Positions 1-6,710 of a stretch of DNA of 16,348 nucleotides are shown here, piece by piece; the first letter of the stretch is position 1, and the number at the start of each line of letters is the position of its first letter. The notes below the pieces were generated by a model. It was not told where the DNA came from. It did no database searches and saw nothing but the letters and a program-made list of their open reading frames with translations. Source of the DNA: DASQTB01 sp035642095 (GTDB taxonomy: Bacteria > Actinomycetota > UBA4738 > CALAEC01); NCBI GenBank assembly GCA_035642095.1, contig DASQTB010000007.1, positions 1 to 16,348 of the forward strand, in the 5' to 3' direction. The translations under genes were made by a program, and so were the position numbers.

Positions 1-1085
1 TCCCGAACGATCGCCTCGACCGCGCGGGGATACACGTTCGTGCCCCGGACCAGCTTCATGTCGTCGACCCTCCCCCGGATGCCCCCCTCGTACAGGTCGA
101 ACGTGCGCCCGCAGGAGCAGGTCGTCCCCGGAACGCGAACCACGAAGTCTCGGGTCCGGTACCGGATCACCGGGATGAACCCCCGGCCGAAGCTGGTCAC
201 CACCCGCTCTCCCTGCTCGCCGTAGGGAGCGGGTCGGTCGGTCCCGGGGTCGACGACCTCCTCGATGTAATGGTCCTCGATGATGTGCGTGCCCCCCGGC
301 TGGGACTCGCACTCGAAGATCATGATCGTGCCGAGCTCGGTCATCCCCGCCGTGTCGCCGGCCTTAGCCCCCCACTGCTCCTCGATCAGGCGCTTCGTGG
401 CGGGGATCGACCCCGCGGGCTCGCCGGAGAGGATCAGCCGGCCGACCGAGCTCCCCGCCAGGTCGATCCCCAGCGCTCTCGCCTCCTGGGCCATGCGCAG
501 CGCGTACGTCGGCGTCGAGGCGACCACCGTGGCCCCCATGTCGACGATCTGCTTCACTCGGGCGTCCGTCTGCATCGCCCCTCCCGGCAGGACGAGGCAC
601 CCGAGCTTCTCGCCCGCGTAGTGGAGCCCCCAGAAGCCGATGAACGTCGAGTAGCCGAACGCCACGAACAACGTGTCCTTCGGACGGACGCCGAAGCCCC
701 ACAGCCCGTAGCACCACATCTCCGCGATCCACTCCCAGTCCTTCAGGCCGTCCAGCACCCTGATCGGCGTCTTGCCGGTGGTCCCGGAGGTCATGTGGAA
801 CCGAACGGCTCGTTCGGGACGCTCGGCCAGGCCCGTGCCGTACGGCGGCTGCTCCTCCTGACCCGTCATCCACTCCTCGCGGGTCATGAACGGGATGCGG
901 CGGAGGTCGTCGAGGGACCGAAGCGAATCTGCGGAGACGCCGGCGTCGGCCAGCCGCTTGGCGTGCCACGGCACCCTGGCCTCCGCCCATTCCACCATGC
1001 TGCGCAGCTTTCGGAGCTGGAGTGCCTCGATCTCCGGGCGCGGCATCGTCTCGTGCCGCGGGTTCCAGTACGGGGACTCGGCCAT
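1..1085 (-). CDS. paaK: Phenylacetate-CoA ligase family enzyme (3' end beyond window)
   Basis: Adenylate-forming ligase of the PaaK family, which activates an aryl acid to its CoA thioester with ATP in the cytoplasm. 361 residues are visible; the usual length is about 430, so roughly the last 70 lie off the left edge. Seen: the P-loop TSGTTGKTP at residues 99-107, the AGMTELG segment with a following Glu-Cys, the YRTRDF adenylate-contacting motif and the NVYPRAVEAI stretch typical of the PaaK C-terminal lid. ATG at 1085 is chosen because AGGAGG (1094-1099) sits 8 nt upstream and the protein begins with the family's usual WNP segment. It is divergent from the acyl-CoA dehydrogenase at 1182, which suggests shared regulation. 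The substrate cannot be read from sequence: phenylacetate, benzoate-type or aminobenzoate-type acids are all possible, and the gene symbol indicates family only. Confidence 0.88.
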   Translation of the reverse strand, partial: MAESPYWNPRHETMPRPEIEALQLRKLRSMVEWAEARVPWHAKRLADAGVSADSLRSLDDLRRIPFMTREEWMTGQEEQPPYGTGLAERPERAVRFHMTSGTTGKTPIRVLDGLKDWEWIAEMWCYGLWGFGVRPKDTLFVAFGYSTFIGFWGLHYAGEKLGCLVLPGGAMQTDARVKQIVDMGATVVASTPTYALRMAQEARALGIDLAGSSVGRLILSGEPAGSIPATKRLIEEQWGAKAGDTAGMTELGTIMIFECESQPGGTHIIEDHYIEEVVDPGTDRPAPYGEQGERVVTSFGRGFIPVIRYRTRDFVVRVPGTTCSCGRTFDLYEGGIRGRVDDMKLVRGTNVYPRAVEAIVR

Positions 1086-1093
1086 GGGTTCGT

Positions 1094-1124
1094 CCTCCTC
1101 GCCCGGCGGTTCGGCGGCATCCTA
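1094..1124 (-). promoter_or_regulatory. Candidate -10 box and RBS for the CoA ligase
   Basis: On the minus strand TAGGAT (1124 to 1119) fits the actinobacterial TANNNT -10 pattern and would start a transcript near 1112, giving a leader of about 27 nt that carries AGGAGG (1099 to 1094), 8 nt before the ATG at 1085. No convincing -35 hexamer is visible. Confidence 0.4.
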
Positions 1125-1136
1125 CTACCGTCCCCG

Positions 1137-1166
1137 CCGGTGCCGACCGGCGCCGATCCGGCGCCT
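1137..1166. repeat. Three tandem CCGGYGCC units in a divergent promoter region
   Basis: Three imperfect units of 10-11 bp (CCGGTGCCGA at 1137, CCGGCGCCGAT at 1147, CCGGCGCCT at 1158) lie in tandem. The last two also form an inverted repeat, GGCGCC-5 nt-GGCGCC (1149-1165). They end just upstream of the -10-like TAAGGT of the acyl-CoA dehydrogenase, where an operator would be expected. The spacing is close to one helical turn. The pattern could also be chance in such GC-rich DNA. Confidence 0.4.
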
Positions 1167-1168
1167 GC

Positions 1169-1174
1169 TAAGGT
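1169..1174 (+). promoter_or_regulatory. -10-like box TAAGGT for a probably leaderless transcript
   Basis: TAAGGT matches TANNNT and is separated by 7 nt from the ATG at 1182, so transcription would start at or one base before the start codon. No good Shine-Dalgarno sequence sits between box and start. The same arrangement recurs before gcdH, gatC and ligA in this window. Confidence 0.45.
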
Positions 1175-1181
1175 CCGGCGG

Positions 1182-2300
1182 ATGGGCTTCGGGCTCGCCG
1201 AGGAGCAGGGCGCCCTGGTCGAGGAGGCCCGCCGGGTGGCCCGCCAAGCGCTGGTGCCGCTGGCCGATCGAGGCGAGCCGCATCGGGTGAACCGCCCACT
1301 GGTCCGGGCCCTCGGAGAAGGGGGTCTGCTGGGGAACATCTTCCCGGCGAGCGGCGAGGTCTCGGCGATGACGCTCTGCCTCCTCCGCGAGGCGCTGGCT
1401 CGGGAATGCGTGGAGGCCGAGACCGCCCTGGCCCTCCAGGGCCTGGGCGGCTACCCGATCCTCCAGTCCGGCTCGGCGGACCTGGTGGAGCGGTACGTCC
1501 GGCCGGTGGCCGCCGGGCGAGCCGTGGCCGCGTTCGCCCTGACCGAGTCGGAGCACGGCTCGGATGCGGCCCATCTGGAGCTCCGGGCGGACCGCGACGG
1601 TGACGGCTTCACGCTTCACGGAGAGAAGGCCTACATCTCGAACGCGCCGGAGGCCGACGTCTACACCGTCTTCGCCCGGACGACACCGGAGGCCGGGGCC
1701 AAGGGCGTCACCGCGTTCGTCGTCGACCGCGCCGTCCCGGGGCTGTCCGGCGAGCCGATCGAGCTACTGGCCGACCACGCGGTGGGGCGCTTGCGGTTCG
1801 ATGCCGTCCCGGTCCCCGCGACCCACGTGCTGGGCGAGGTGGACGGCGGCTTCCGGGTGGCCATGCGGACCCTCGACCTGTTCCGGCCCAGCGTGGGCGG
1901 GTTCGCGGTCGGCATGGCCTGGGCCGCGCTGGACGCGGCCAGGAGCCACGCCGCCGGCCGGGCGGCGTTCGGACGACCGATCCGCGAGTTTCAGGCCGTG
2001 TCCCATCCGCTGGCGGAGATGGCCACCAGGACCGAGGCGGCCCGGCTGATGGTCTACGCGGCCGCCGCCGCCTACGACCGGGGCGCCCCCGATGTCACCC
2101 GCCGGTCCGCCATGGCCAAGCTGTTCGCCACGGAGACCGCCCAGTGGGTCGTCGACGCGGCGGTCCAGATCCACGGGGCCCGGGCGCTGCAGCGGGGGCA
2201 CCTGTTGGAGAAGCTGTACCGCGAGGTCCGAGCCCCCCGGATCTACGAAGGGACGACCGAGATCCAGCGAGAGGTCATCGCCCGCGACCTGTTCCGATAG
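1182..2300 (+). CDS. Acyl-CoA dehydrogenase
   Basis: FAD-dependent flavoprotein that introduces a trans-2 double bond into an acyl-CoA thioester and passes electrons to ETF. The 372-residue length is normal. Seen: FALTESEHGSDA (residues 118-129), corresponding to the flavin-binding segment; the KAYISNA loop (149-155); the RAAFGRPIREFQAV segment (260-273); the QIHGA motif (329-333); and YEGTTEIQ near the C terminus, with Glu356 in the position of the usual catalytic base. The reading frame stays open far upstream, but homology begins only at ATG 1182, where a -10-like box lies 7 nt upstream. It is divergent from the CoA ligase and convergent with the Rid gene, 36 bp apart. An acyl- or aryl-derived CoA substrate fits the neighbourhood; the exact one is unknown. 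Confidence 0.92.
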   Translation: MGFGLAEEQGALVEEARRVARQALVPLADRGEPHRVNRPLVRALGEGGLLGNIFPASGEVSAMTLCLLREALARECVEAETALALQGLGGYPILQSGSADLVERYVRPVAAGRAVAAFALTESEHGSDAAHLELRADRDGDGFTLHGEKAYISNAPEADVYTVFARTTPEAGAKGVTAFVVDRAVPGLSGEPIELLADHAVGRLRFDAVPVPATHVLGEVDGGFRVAMRTLDLFRPSVGGFAVGMAWAALDAARSHAAGRAAFGRPIREFQAVSHPLAEMATRTEAARLMVYAAAAAYDRGAPDVTRRSAMAKLFATETAQWVVDAAVQIHGARALQRGHLLEKLYREVRAPRIYEGTTEIQREVIARDLFR

Positions 2301-2336
2301 CCAGATCCAGGCGGACACGCCGGCGGTCTGTCTGTT

Positions 2337-2756
2337 CTAGCCCCGTCCGTCCGGGACGACGGCCACCCCGATCAGCTCCACCTTCGCGTCGGGATCGAAC
2401 AGCTCGGTCGTCCCCAGCAGGGCGACCGCGGGATAGTGCGTGCCGAAGTGCCGCCGGTAGGCGTCGCCCAGCTCCTTCAGCCGGCTCCGGTACTCGTCGA
2501 CGTCGGTGGCATGGATCACCAGGCGGACCAGGTGCTCGGGGCCGCCGCCGACGGACCCCAGGGCCGTCACCACGTTCGCGCAGGCCTGGTCGAACTGGGT
2601 CACCAGGTCCTGGCCGGCGAGCCCGCCGTCGGCCCGGTGGCCGGTCTGGCCGCCGAGATAGATCGTCGTCCCGTCCTCGGGGACGACCGCGTGGGCGAAC
2701 CCTCTCGGAACGGGCAGTCCGTCCGGGTTGACGATCCGATGGGGCGAGTCGGTCAC
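2337..2756 (-). CDS. Rid (YjgF/YER057c/UK114) family protein, atypical active site
   Basis: Small cytoplasmic protein of the Rid superfamily, 139 residues, usually a trimer. Canonical RidA hydrolyses reactive enamines and imines to ketones and ammonia. Seen: the IYLGGQTGH strand (residues 32-40), the QFDQACANVVTAL helix (54-66), the LVRLVIHATD strand (77-86) and the HYPAVALLG segment (107-115). The catalytic Arg that canonical RidA carries in its PAR motif is Val111 here, and the later IE-type motif is altered to VELIGV, so canonical deaminase activity is doubtful. GTG at 2756 is chosen because it overlaps the enoyl-CoA hydratase stop as GTGA; an in-frame GTG at 2768 would give four more residues. 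As the last gene of a CoA-pathway operon it may act on a nitrogen-bearing or unstable intermediate. Confidence 0.85.
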   Translation of the reverse strand: MTDSPHRIVNPDGLPVPRGFAHAVVPEDGTTIYLGGQTGHRADGGLAGQDLVTQFDQACANVVTALGSVGGGPEHLVRLVIHATDVDEYRSRLKELGDAYRRHFGTHYPAVALLGTTELFDPDAKVELIGVAVVPDGRG

Positions 2757-3580
2757 CGCCCCGTCCACCTGGGAGCACGGCCCTCGATGAACGCCCGGTA
2801 GAACTCGCGATGATCGTCCGAGGCCATCAGCAGGGCCTGGGTCATCGCCTCCAGCTCCAGCGAGCCGGCCAGGTCCAGGTCCTGCTCCCGGCCGAGCAGG
2901 AGCTTCGTGGCCGCGTGAGCCGCGGCCGGGCCGTCGGCCAGCCGCCGGGCCAGGGCCCCGGCCTCGGATCCCAGCGCCGCGTCATCGACCAGCCGGGAGG
3001 CCAGACCGACCTCAACCGCTCGGTCCGCGGGGACCTCATCGCCCAAGAGCAGCAGCTCCGTGGCCCGGCCCAGACCGATCAGCCGGGGGAGCAGGTAGGC
3101 CGATCCCATGTCCGCACCGGCCAGCCCGACCCGGGTGAACAGGAAGGCGAACCGGGCCGAGCGGGCCACCAGGCGAACGTCTGAGGCCAGGGCGATCACC
3201 GCGCCCGCCCCGGCGGCCACGCCGTTCACTGCGGCCAGGATGGGGAACGGGGCCTCCCGCATCCGCTGGACCACGGCCCCGGTCATCCGGGTGAACTCCA
3301 GGCGGTCCTTCGCTCCCATGTCCTGCAGCGCTCCGATGATGTCGTGCACGTCCCCCCCCGAGCAGAACCCTCGGCCCTCTCCGGTGATCACCAGCACCCG
3401 AACGTCGTCGCGGTGGGGCAGCTCGGCCAGGAGGTCGCGCAGGTCCGCGTAGACCTCGAACGTCAGGGCGTTGAGCCGCTCCGGGCGGTCGAAGGTCACC
3501 GTGGCCACGCCGTCTTCCGCCTCGAACCGGAAGTGCTTCCAATCCTCGGTGAACGGAACCGACCCCCGGAACGGGCTCAC
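2753..3580 (-). CDS. Enoyl-CoA hydratase/isomerase (crotonase) family protein
   Basis: Crotonase-fold enzyme acting on an acyl-CoA thioester, 275 residues, normal length. Seen: the first oxyanion-hole segment GFCSGGDV (residues 71-78), the second oxyanion region NGVAAGAGAV (119-128), and the GLAGADMGSAYLLPRLIG segment (152-169) found in one crotonase subfamily. By manual alignment the two catalytic glutamates of rat crotonase (E144, E164) fall on Val128 and Phe148, so a simple hydratase reaction is uncertain; an isomerase, hydrolase or other crotonase reaction is possible. GTG 3580 lies 3 bp after the glutaryl-CoA-dehydrogenase-like stop, and the gene's own stop overlaps the Rid start by 4 bp, so the three genes form one translationally coupled unit. 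Confidence 0.9.
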   Translation of the reverse strand: MSPFRGSVPFTEDWKHFRFEAEDGVATVTFDRPERLNALTFEVYADLRDLLAELPHRDDVRVLVITGEGRGFCSGGDVHDIIGALQDMGAKDRLEFTRMTGAVVQRMREAPFPILAAVNGVAAGAGAVIALASDVRLVARSARFAFLFTRVGLAGADMGSAYLLPRLIGLGRATELLLLGDEVPADRAVEVGLASRLVDDAALGSEAGALARRLADGPAAAHAATKLLLGREQDLDLAGSLELEAMTQALLMASDDHREFYRAFIEGRAPRWTGR

Positions 3581-3583
3581 GGC

Positions 3584-4768
3584 TCAGGCGAAGGCGTCCA
3601 GGCCGGTCAGGGCCTTGCCCAGGATCAAGGTGTGGATCTCGTTCGTCCCCTCGTAGGTCAGTACCGACTCGAGGTTGTTCATGTGCCGGACGATCGGGTA
3701 CTCGAGGGTGATCCCGTTCGCTCCCAGGATCGACCTCGCCTGGCGACAGATCTCCAGGGCCTCGCGTACGTTGTTGAGCTTGCCCAACGACACCTGCTCG
3801 GGCCGGATCCGACCCTCGTCCTTCATCCGGCCGAGGTGGAGCGCCATCAGGAGTCCCTTGTTCAGCTCCACCGCCATGTCGACGAGCTTCCGCTGGGTGA
3901 GCTGGAAACCGGCGATCGGCCTCCCGAACTGCTCCCTCCCGGCGGCATAGTCGAGCGCGGCCTCGAAGCAGGCCCGGGCCGCGCCCAGGGAGCCCCACAC
4001 GATGCCGTACCGGGCCTCGTTGAGGCAGGACAGCGGTCCCCGCATGCCTCCCACGTCCGGCAGGACGGCGTCCTCCGGCAGGCGAACATCGTCCAGGACC
4101 AGCTCGGATGTGACCGAGGCTCGAAGCGAGATCTTTCGCTCGATATCGTTGGCGGTGAACCCCTCCGTGTCCGTGGGGACCACGAAGCCCCGGACGCCGG
4201 CGTCGGTCCGGGCCCACACCACGGCCACGTCCGCCACGCCGCCGTTGGTGATCCACATCTTCGTCCCGGACAGGACCCAGTCCGAGCCGTCCCGGCGAGC
4301 GGAGGTTCGCATCCGGGCCGGATCGCTCCCGATGTCGGGCTCCGTTAGGCCGAAGCAGCCGATGGCCTCCCCCCGAGCCATCCGGGGGAGCCACTCCTCC
4401 TTTTGCTCATCCGAGCCGAACTTCCAGATCGGGAACATGGCCAGGGAGCCCTGAACCGAGACCAGGCTTCGGACCCCGCTATCCCCCGCCTCCAGCTCCA
4501 GACATGCCAGCCCGTACATCACCGCGCTGGCCTCCGACGTCCCGTAGCCCGACAGGTGCATCCCCAGCAGACCCAACCCGCCGAGCTCCCTGGCCAGCTC
4601 CCGGGAGGGCAGCTCGCCTCGCTCGAACCACTCCGCGATCTCGGGGAGGATCCTGCTCTTCACCCAGTCGCGCACCGTGTCCCGCACCGCGCGCTCCTCC
4701 TCGGACAGGAGGGCGTCGATGTCGAGAAGGTCGAGCGGCTTCAGCGGTTCCCGGGATCGCTCCGCCAC
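3584..4768 (-). CDS. gcdH: Glutaryl-CoA dehydrogenase-like acyl-CoA dehydrogenase
   Basis: Flavoprotein of the glutaryl-CoA dehydrogenase branch, which oxidises and decarboxylates glutaryl-CoA to crotonyl-CoA at the end of lysine, tryptophan and benzoyl-CoA degradation. The 394-residue length is normal. Diagnostic features seen: SGVRSLVSVQGSL (residues 97-109) with Arg100 matching the substrate-carboxylate-binding Arg of this family, GCFGLTEPDIGSDP (137-150), WITNGG (172-177), LRASVTSEL (215-223) and TYEGTNEIH with catalytic Glu373. GTG 4768 is preceded by TAGAGT with a 6-nt gap, suggesting its own leaderless promoter in addition to any read-through from trpB2, 47 bp upstream. A close relative with another substrate cannot be excluded, but the match to GcdH is strong along the whole length. 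Confidence 0.88.
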   Translation of the reverse strand: MAERSREPLKPLDLLDIDALLSEEERAVRDTVRDWVKSRILPEIAEWFERGELPSRELARELGGLGLLGMHLSGYGTSEASAVMYGLACLELEAGDSGVRSLVSVQGSLAMFPIWKFGSDEQKEEWLPRMARGEAIGCFGLTEPDIGSDPARMRTSARRDGSDWVLSGTKMWITNGGVADVAVVWARTDAGVRGFVVPTDTEGFTANDIERKISLRASVTSELVLDDVRLPEDAVLPDVGGMRGPLSCLNEARYGIVWGSLGAARACFEAALDYAAGREQFGRPIAGFQLTQRKLVDMAVELNKGLLMALHLGRMKDEGRIRPEQVSLGKLNNVREALEICRQARSILGANGITLEYPIVRHMNNLESVLTYEGTNEIHTLILGKALTGLDAFA

Positions 4769-4774
4769 GGCCTC

Positions 4775-4780
4775 ACTCTA
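4775..4780 (-). promoter_or_regulatory. -10-like box TAGAGT placing the start at the gcdH GTG
   Basis: TAGAGT (4780 to 4775) is followed by 6 nt and then the GTG at 4768. The predicted first transcribed base is the G of the start codon, as expected for a leaderless mRNA. It lies in the 47-bp gap after the trpB2 stop. Confidence 0.45.
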
Positions 4781-4815
4781 CCCGCCCGCGACGCTGGGCT
4801 CGCTCGCCGCCCGAG

Positions 4816-6195
4816 CTAGCCGGCCGGGACCTCCATGGGAACGCTCTTCAGCCCCTCCACCAGACGGGCATCGTCGTACTCGACCTCGGGGAGCCGGCCG
4901 TTCAGGAAATCGTCGTAGGCCTGCATGTCGAAGAAGCCGTGGCCCGACAGGTTGAAAAGAATGACTCGTTCATCACCGGCATCCCGGGCCGCCTCGGCCT
5001 CGTCGATCACGGCCACGATGGCGTGGGCCGGTTCCGGGCCGGCGATGATCCCCTGGGCCTGGGCGAACCGCTGGGCCGCCGAGAAGACCTCGTTCTGGGT
5101 GAAGGCCCTGGCCTCCATGTGCCCCGCCTTGACCAGTCCGGACAACGACGGGGCGTCGCCGTGGTACCGCAGGCCGCCGGCGTGGACCGGAGCCGGCACG
5201 AAGGTATGACCCAGCGTGTACATCGGCAGGAGCGGCGTCATCTGGCCGGTGTCTCCGAAGTCGTAGGCGAACCTCCCTTTGGTCAGCGTGGGGCAGGCCG
5301 CCGGCTCGCAGGCCACGAATCGCGCCTGCTTCCCGCCCCGAAGGCGGTCGGCCATGAACGGGTAGGCCAGGCCCGCATAGTTCGAGCCACCGCCGACGCA
5401 CCCGATCACGACGTCGGGCTCGTCGCCGGCCAGCTCCATCTGCCGCTTCGCCTCCTGGCCGATCACCGTCTGGTGGAGGAGCACGTGATTGAGGACGCTT
5501 CCGAGCGCGTATTTGGTGTCGTCGTCCTGAGCGGCCACCTCGATGGCCTCGCTGATCCCGATCCCCAGCGATCCCGGCGACTCCGGCTCGTCCTCCAGGA
5601 TCCGCTTGCCCGCCTCCGTCGTCGACGTCGGTGAAGAACGGACCTCCGCCCCGAAGGTCTCCATGAAGATCCGGCGGTACGGCTTCTGCTCGTAGGACGC
5701 CCGGACCATGAAGACCAGGCACTCGAGGTCGAAGAACCGGCACGCCATCGACAGGGCCGAGCCCCACTGGCCGGCTCCCGTCTCGGTCGTGATCCGTTTC
5801 GTGCCGGCCTCCTTGTTGTAGTAGGCCTGGGCCACGGCGGTGTTGGGCTTGTGCGAACCCGCCGGAGACGTTCCCTCGTACTTGAAATAGATCCGTGCCG
5901 GTGTGTCGAGGGCTCGCTCCAGCCGGACGGCCCGGTACAGAGGTGTCGGCCTCCACAGCCGGTACACGTCCAGGACCGGACCGGGGATGTCGATCTCGGG
6001 ATCCGTGGAAACCTCCTGCTGGATCAACGACATCGGGAACAGCGGCTCCAGAAGGTCGGGGGTGACCGGCTCCTTCGTCCCCGGATGGAGCGGGGGCAAT
6101 GGCTGCATCCCCGCTCCGACGATGTCCGGCATGATGTTGAACCAGGCGGTGGGGAGCTCGTCCGTCGAGAGGTTGAACGTCACGCGTTCCGCCAT
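4816..6195 (-). CDS. trpB: TrpB2-type tryptophan synthase beta chain
   Basis: PLP-dependent fold-type II enzyme of 459 residues, matching the longer TrpB2 class rather than classical TrpB of about 400. TrpB2 proteins condense indole with serine to tryptophan without needing TrpA; some members use other substrates. Seen: GSHKPNTA with Schiff-base Lys116, ETGAGQWGSA with Glu138 in the catalytic-acid position, the phosphate-binding loop GCVGGGSN (265-272), HAGGLRYHG (338-346) and GPEPAHA (386-392), and SGHGFFD (417-423), all hallmarks of TrpB2. The frame is open further upstream, but ATG 6195 has GAAAGGAG (6208 to 6201) 5 nt before it. No trpA, trpC or trpD is nearby; the downstream genes are CoA-catabolic, so a role in anabolic tryptophan synthesis or indole salvage is open. 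Confidence 0.93.
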   Translation of the reverse strand: MAERVTFNLSTDELPTAWFNIMPDIVGAGMQPLPPLHPGTKEPVTPDLLEPLFPMSLIQQEVSTDPEIDIPGPVLDVYRLWRPTPLYRAVRLERALDTPARIYFKYEGTSPAGSHKPNTAVAQAYYNKEAGTKRITTETGAGQWGSALSMACRFFDLECLVFMVRASYEQKPYRRIFMETFGAEVRSSPTSTTEAGKRILEDEPESPGSLGIGISEAIEVAAQDDDTKYALGSVLNHVLLHQTVIGQEAKRQMELAGDEPDVVIGCVGGGSNYAGLAYPFMADRLRGGKQARFVACEPAACPTLTKGRFAYDFGDTGQMTPLLPMYTLGHTFVPAPVHAGGLRYHGDAPSLSGLVKAGHMEARAFTQNEVFSAAQRFAQAQGIIAGPEPAHAIVAVIDEAEAARDAGDERVILFNLSGHGFFDMQAYDDFLNGRLPEVEYDDARLVEGLKSVPMEVPAG

Positions 6196-6232
6196 GGGAG
6201 CTCCTTTCGTCCGGCCCGGCTCGAGGGCTCCG

Positions 6233-6261
6233 AGTATGGGTGTGCTCGGATGAGCGCGCAA
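6233..6261 (-). promoter_or_regulatory. Candidate promoter of trpB2
   Basis: On the minus strand TTGCGC (6261 to 6256) and CATACT (6238 to 6233) are separated by 17 bp, a workable sigma-70-type pair. Transcription would start near 6226, giving a leader of about 30 nt containing GAAAGGAG (6208 to 6201) before the ATG at 6195. Both hexamers depart from consensus. Confidence 0.3.
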
Positions 6262-6306
6262 GGCACGCCCCACTCCTTCTGGTTCAACCACGGTGGGCCG
6301 AGCATC

Positions 6307-6353
6307 CGACAAAGTGACAAACAAAATAGGGAAATCGCCCGATTCACTTGTCG
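6307..6353. repeat. Inverted repeat CGACAAAGTGA / TCACTTGTCG between trpB2 and luxR
   Basis: The arms at 6307-6317 and 6344-6353 are complementary over 10 bp with a single extra A in the left arm; the spacer is 26 nt. The left arm also begins a direct repeat (GACAAAGTGACAAA, 6308-6321). The stretch from about 6305 to 6365 is markedly richer in A/T than the rest of the window and sits directly before the LuxR-type gene, so a regulator-binding site or a hairpin in the luxR leader are the main readings. Confidence 0.5.
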
Positions 6354-6366
6354 TTCTCTTTTCGGC

Positions 6367-6594
6367 ATGCTCCGCCGGATGCGGCCGCCCGGCCCTCCGA
6401 CCACGCTGACGCCCCGCATGCGCGAGGTGCTGGCCCTGATGGCCGAGGGCAAGACGAACCGCGAGATCGCGTACGATCTCGGCCTCTCTCCGTTCACGGT
6501 CAAGAACTACATCGAGCGCATCTTCGAGCGGCTCGGCGCGATGGACCGGGTCCAGGCCGTCTCCAAGGGGCTGCGCCAGGGCATCATCGACTGA
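6367..6594 (+). CDS. Solo LuxR/GerE-type HTH transcriptional regulator
   Basis: Small DNA-binding protein, 75 residues from ATG 6367, consisting almost wholly of a GerE-type helix-turn-helix: LTPRMREVLALMAEGKTN (residues 14-31), the scaffold and recognition helices NREIAYDLGLSPFTVKNYI (31-49) and the dimerisation helix IFERLGAMDRVQAV (52-65). There is no receiver, PAS or autoinducer domain, so its input must come from a partner or from its own level. The start is uncertain: ATG 6379 would trim four residues and ATG 6250 would add 39, but the latter would run through the inverted repeat and AT-rich stretch and the added residues resemble no domain. No Shine-Dalgarno is visible before 6367. It is divergent from trpB2, making that operon and itself the likely targets. 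Confidence 0.82.
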   Translation: MLRRMRPPGPPTTLTPRMREVLALMAEGKTNREIAYDLGLSPFTVKNYIERIFERLGAMDRVQAVSKGLRQGIID

Positions 6595-6640
6595 CCTCCG
6601 TGTCGTTCTTCGCGCCGTTCCCCTGATCCGACCCCGGCGC

Positions 6641-6710
6641 TAGACTCGCAGCGGAAATGGATCCCACGGCGCGACCGTCCCCGCTGCCCCTCAGGCTCGT
6701 CGAAAGGAGG
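6641..6710 (+). promoter_or_regulatory. Candidate promoter and RBS of the PLDc_N-mscL unit
   Basis: TAGACT (6641-6646) is a good TANNNT -10 box, predicting a transcript start near 6653. A -35 element is not clear; TTCCCC at 6618 is in place but weak. The leader of about 63 nt ends with AAGGAGG (6704-6710), 5 nt before the GTG at 6716. Confidence 0.4.

Noticed and set aside
270..1181. Long in-frame N-terminal extension of the plus-strand acyl-CoA dehydrogenase
   Set aside because: It is antisense to the CoA ligase, has no family-like sequence, and homology begins exactly at ATG 1182. It is an open frame caused by high GC.
2301..2336. Bidirectional terminator between the convergent acyl-CoA dehydrogenase and Rid genes
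   Set aside because: The 36-bp gap shows only weak 4-bp pairings (GGCG/CGCC) and no T-run on either strand.
3036..4394. 452-codon minus-strand frame across the crotonase and gcdH genes
   Set aside because: It is out of frame with both conserved proteins, rich in Arg/Gly/Pro, and has no domain signature.
4796..4818. Terminator between trpB2 and gcdH
   Set aside because: A short GCTCG-GGCGG-CGAGC hairpin follows the trpB2 stop, but the stem is only 5 bp and there is no T-run; co-transcription cannot be excluded.
6250..6366. Longer LuxR-type protein starting at ATG 6250
   Set aside because: The added 39 residues resemble no domain, and translation would run through the AT-rich inverted-repeat region that looks regulatory. 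The case is not fully closed, because ATG 6367 lacks a visible ribosome binding site.
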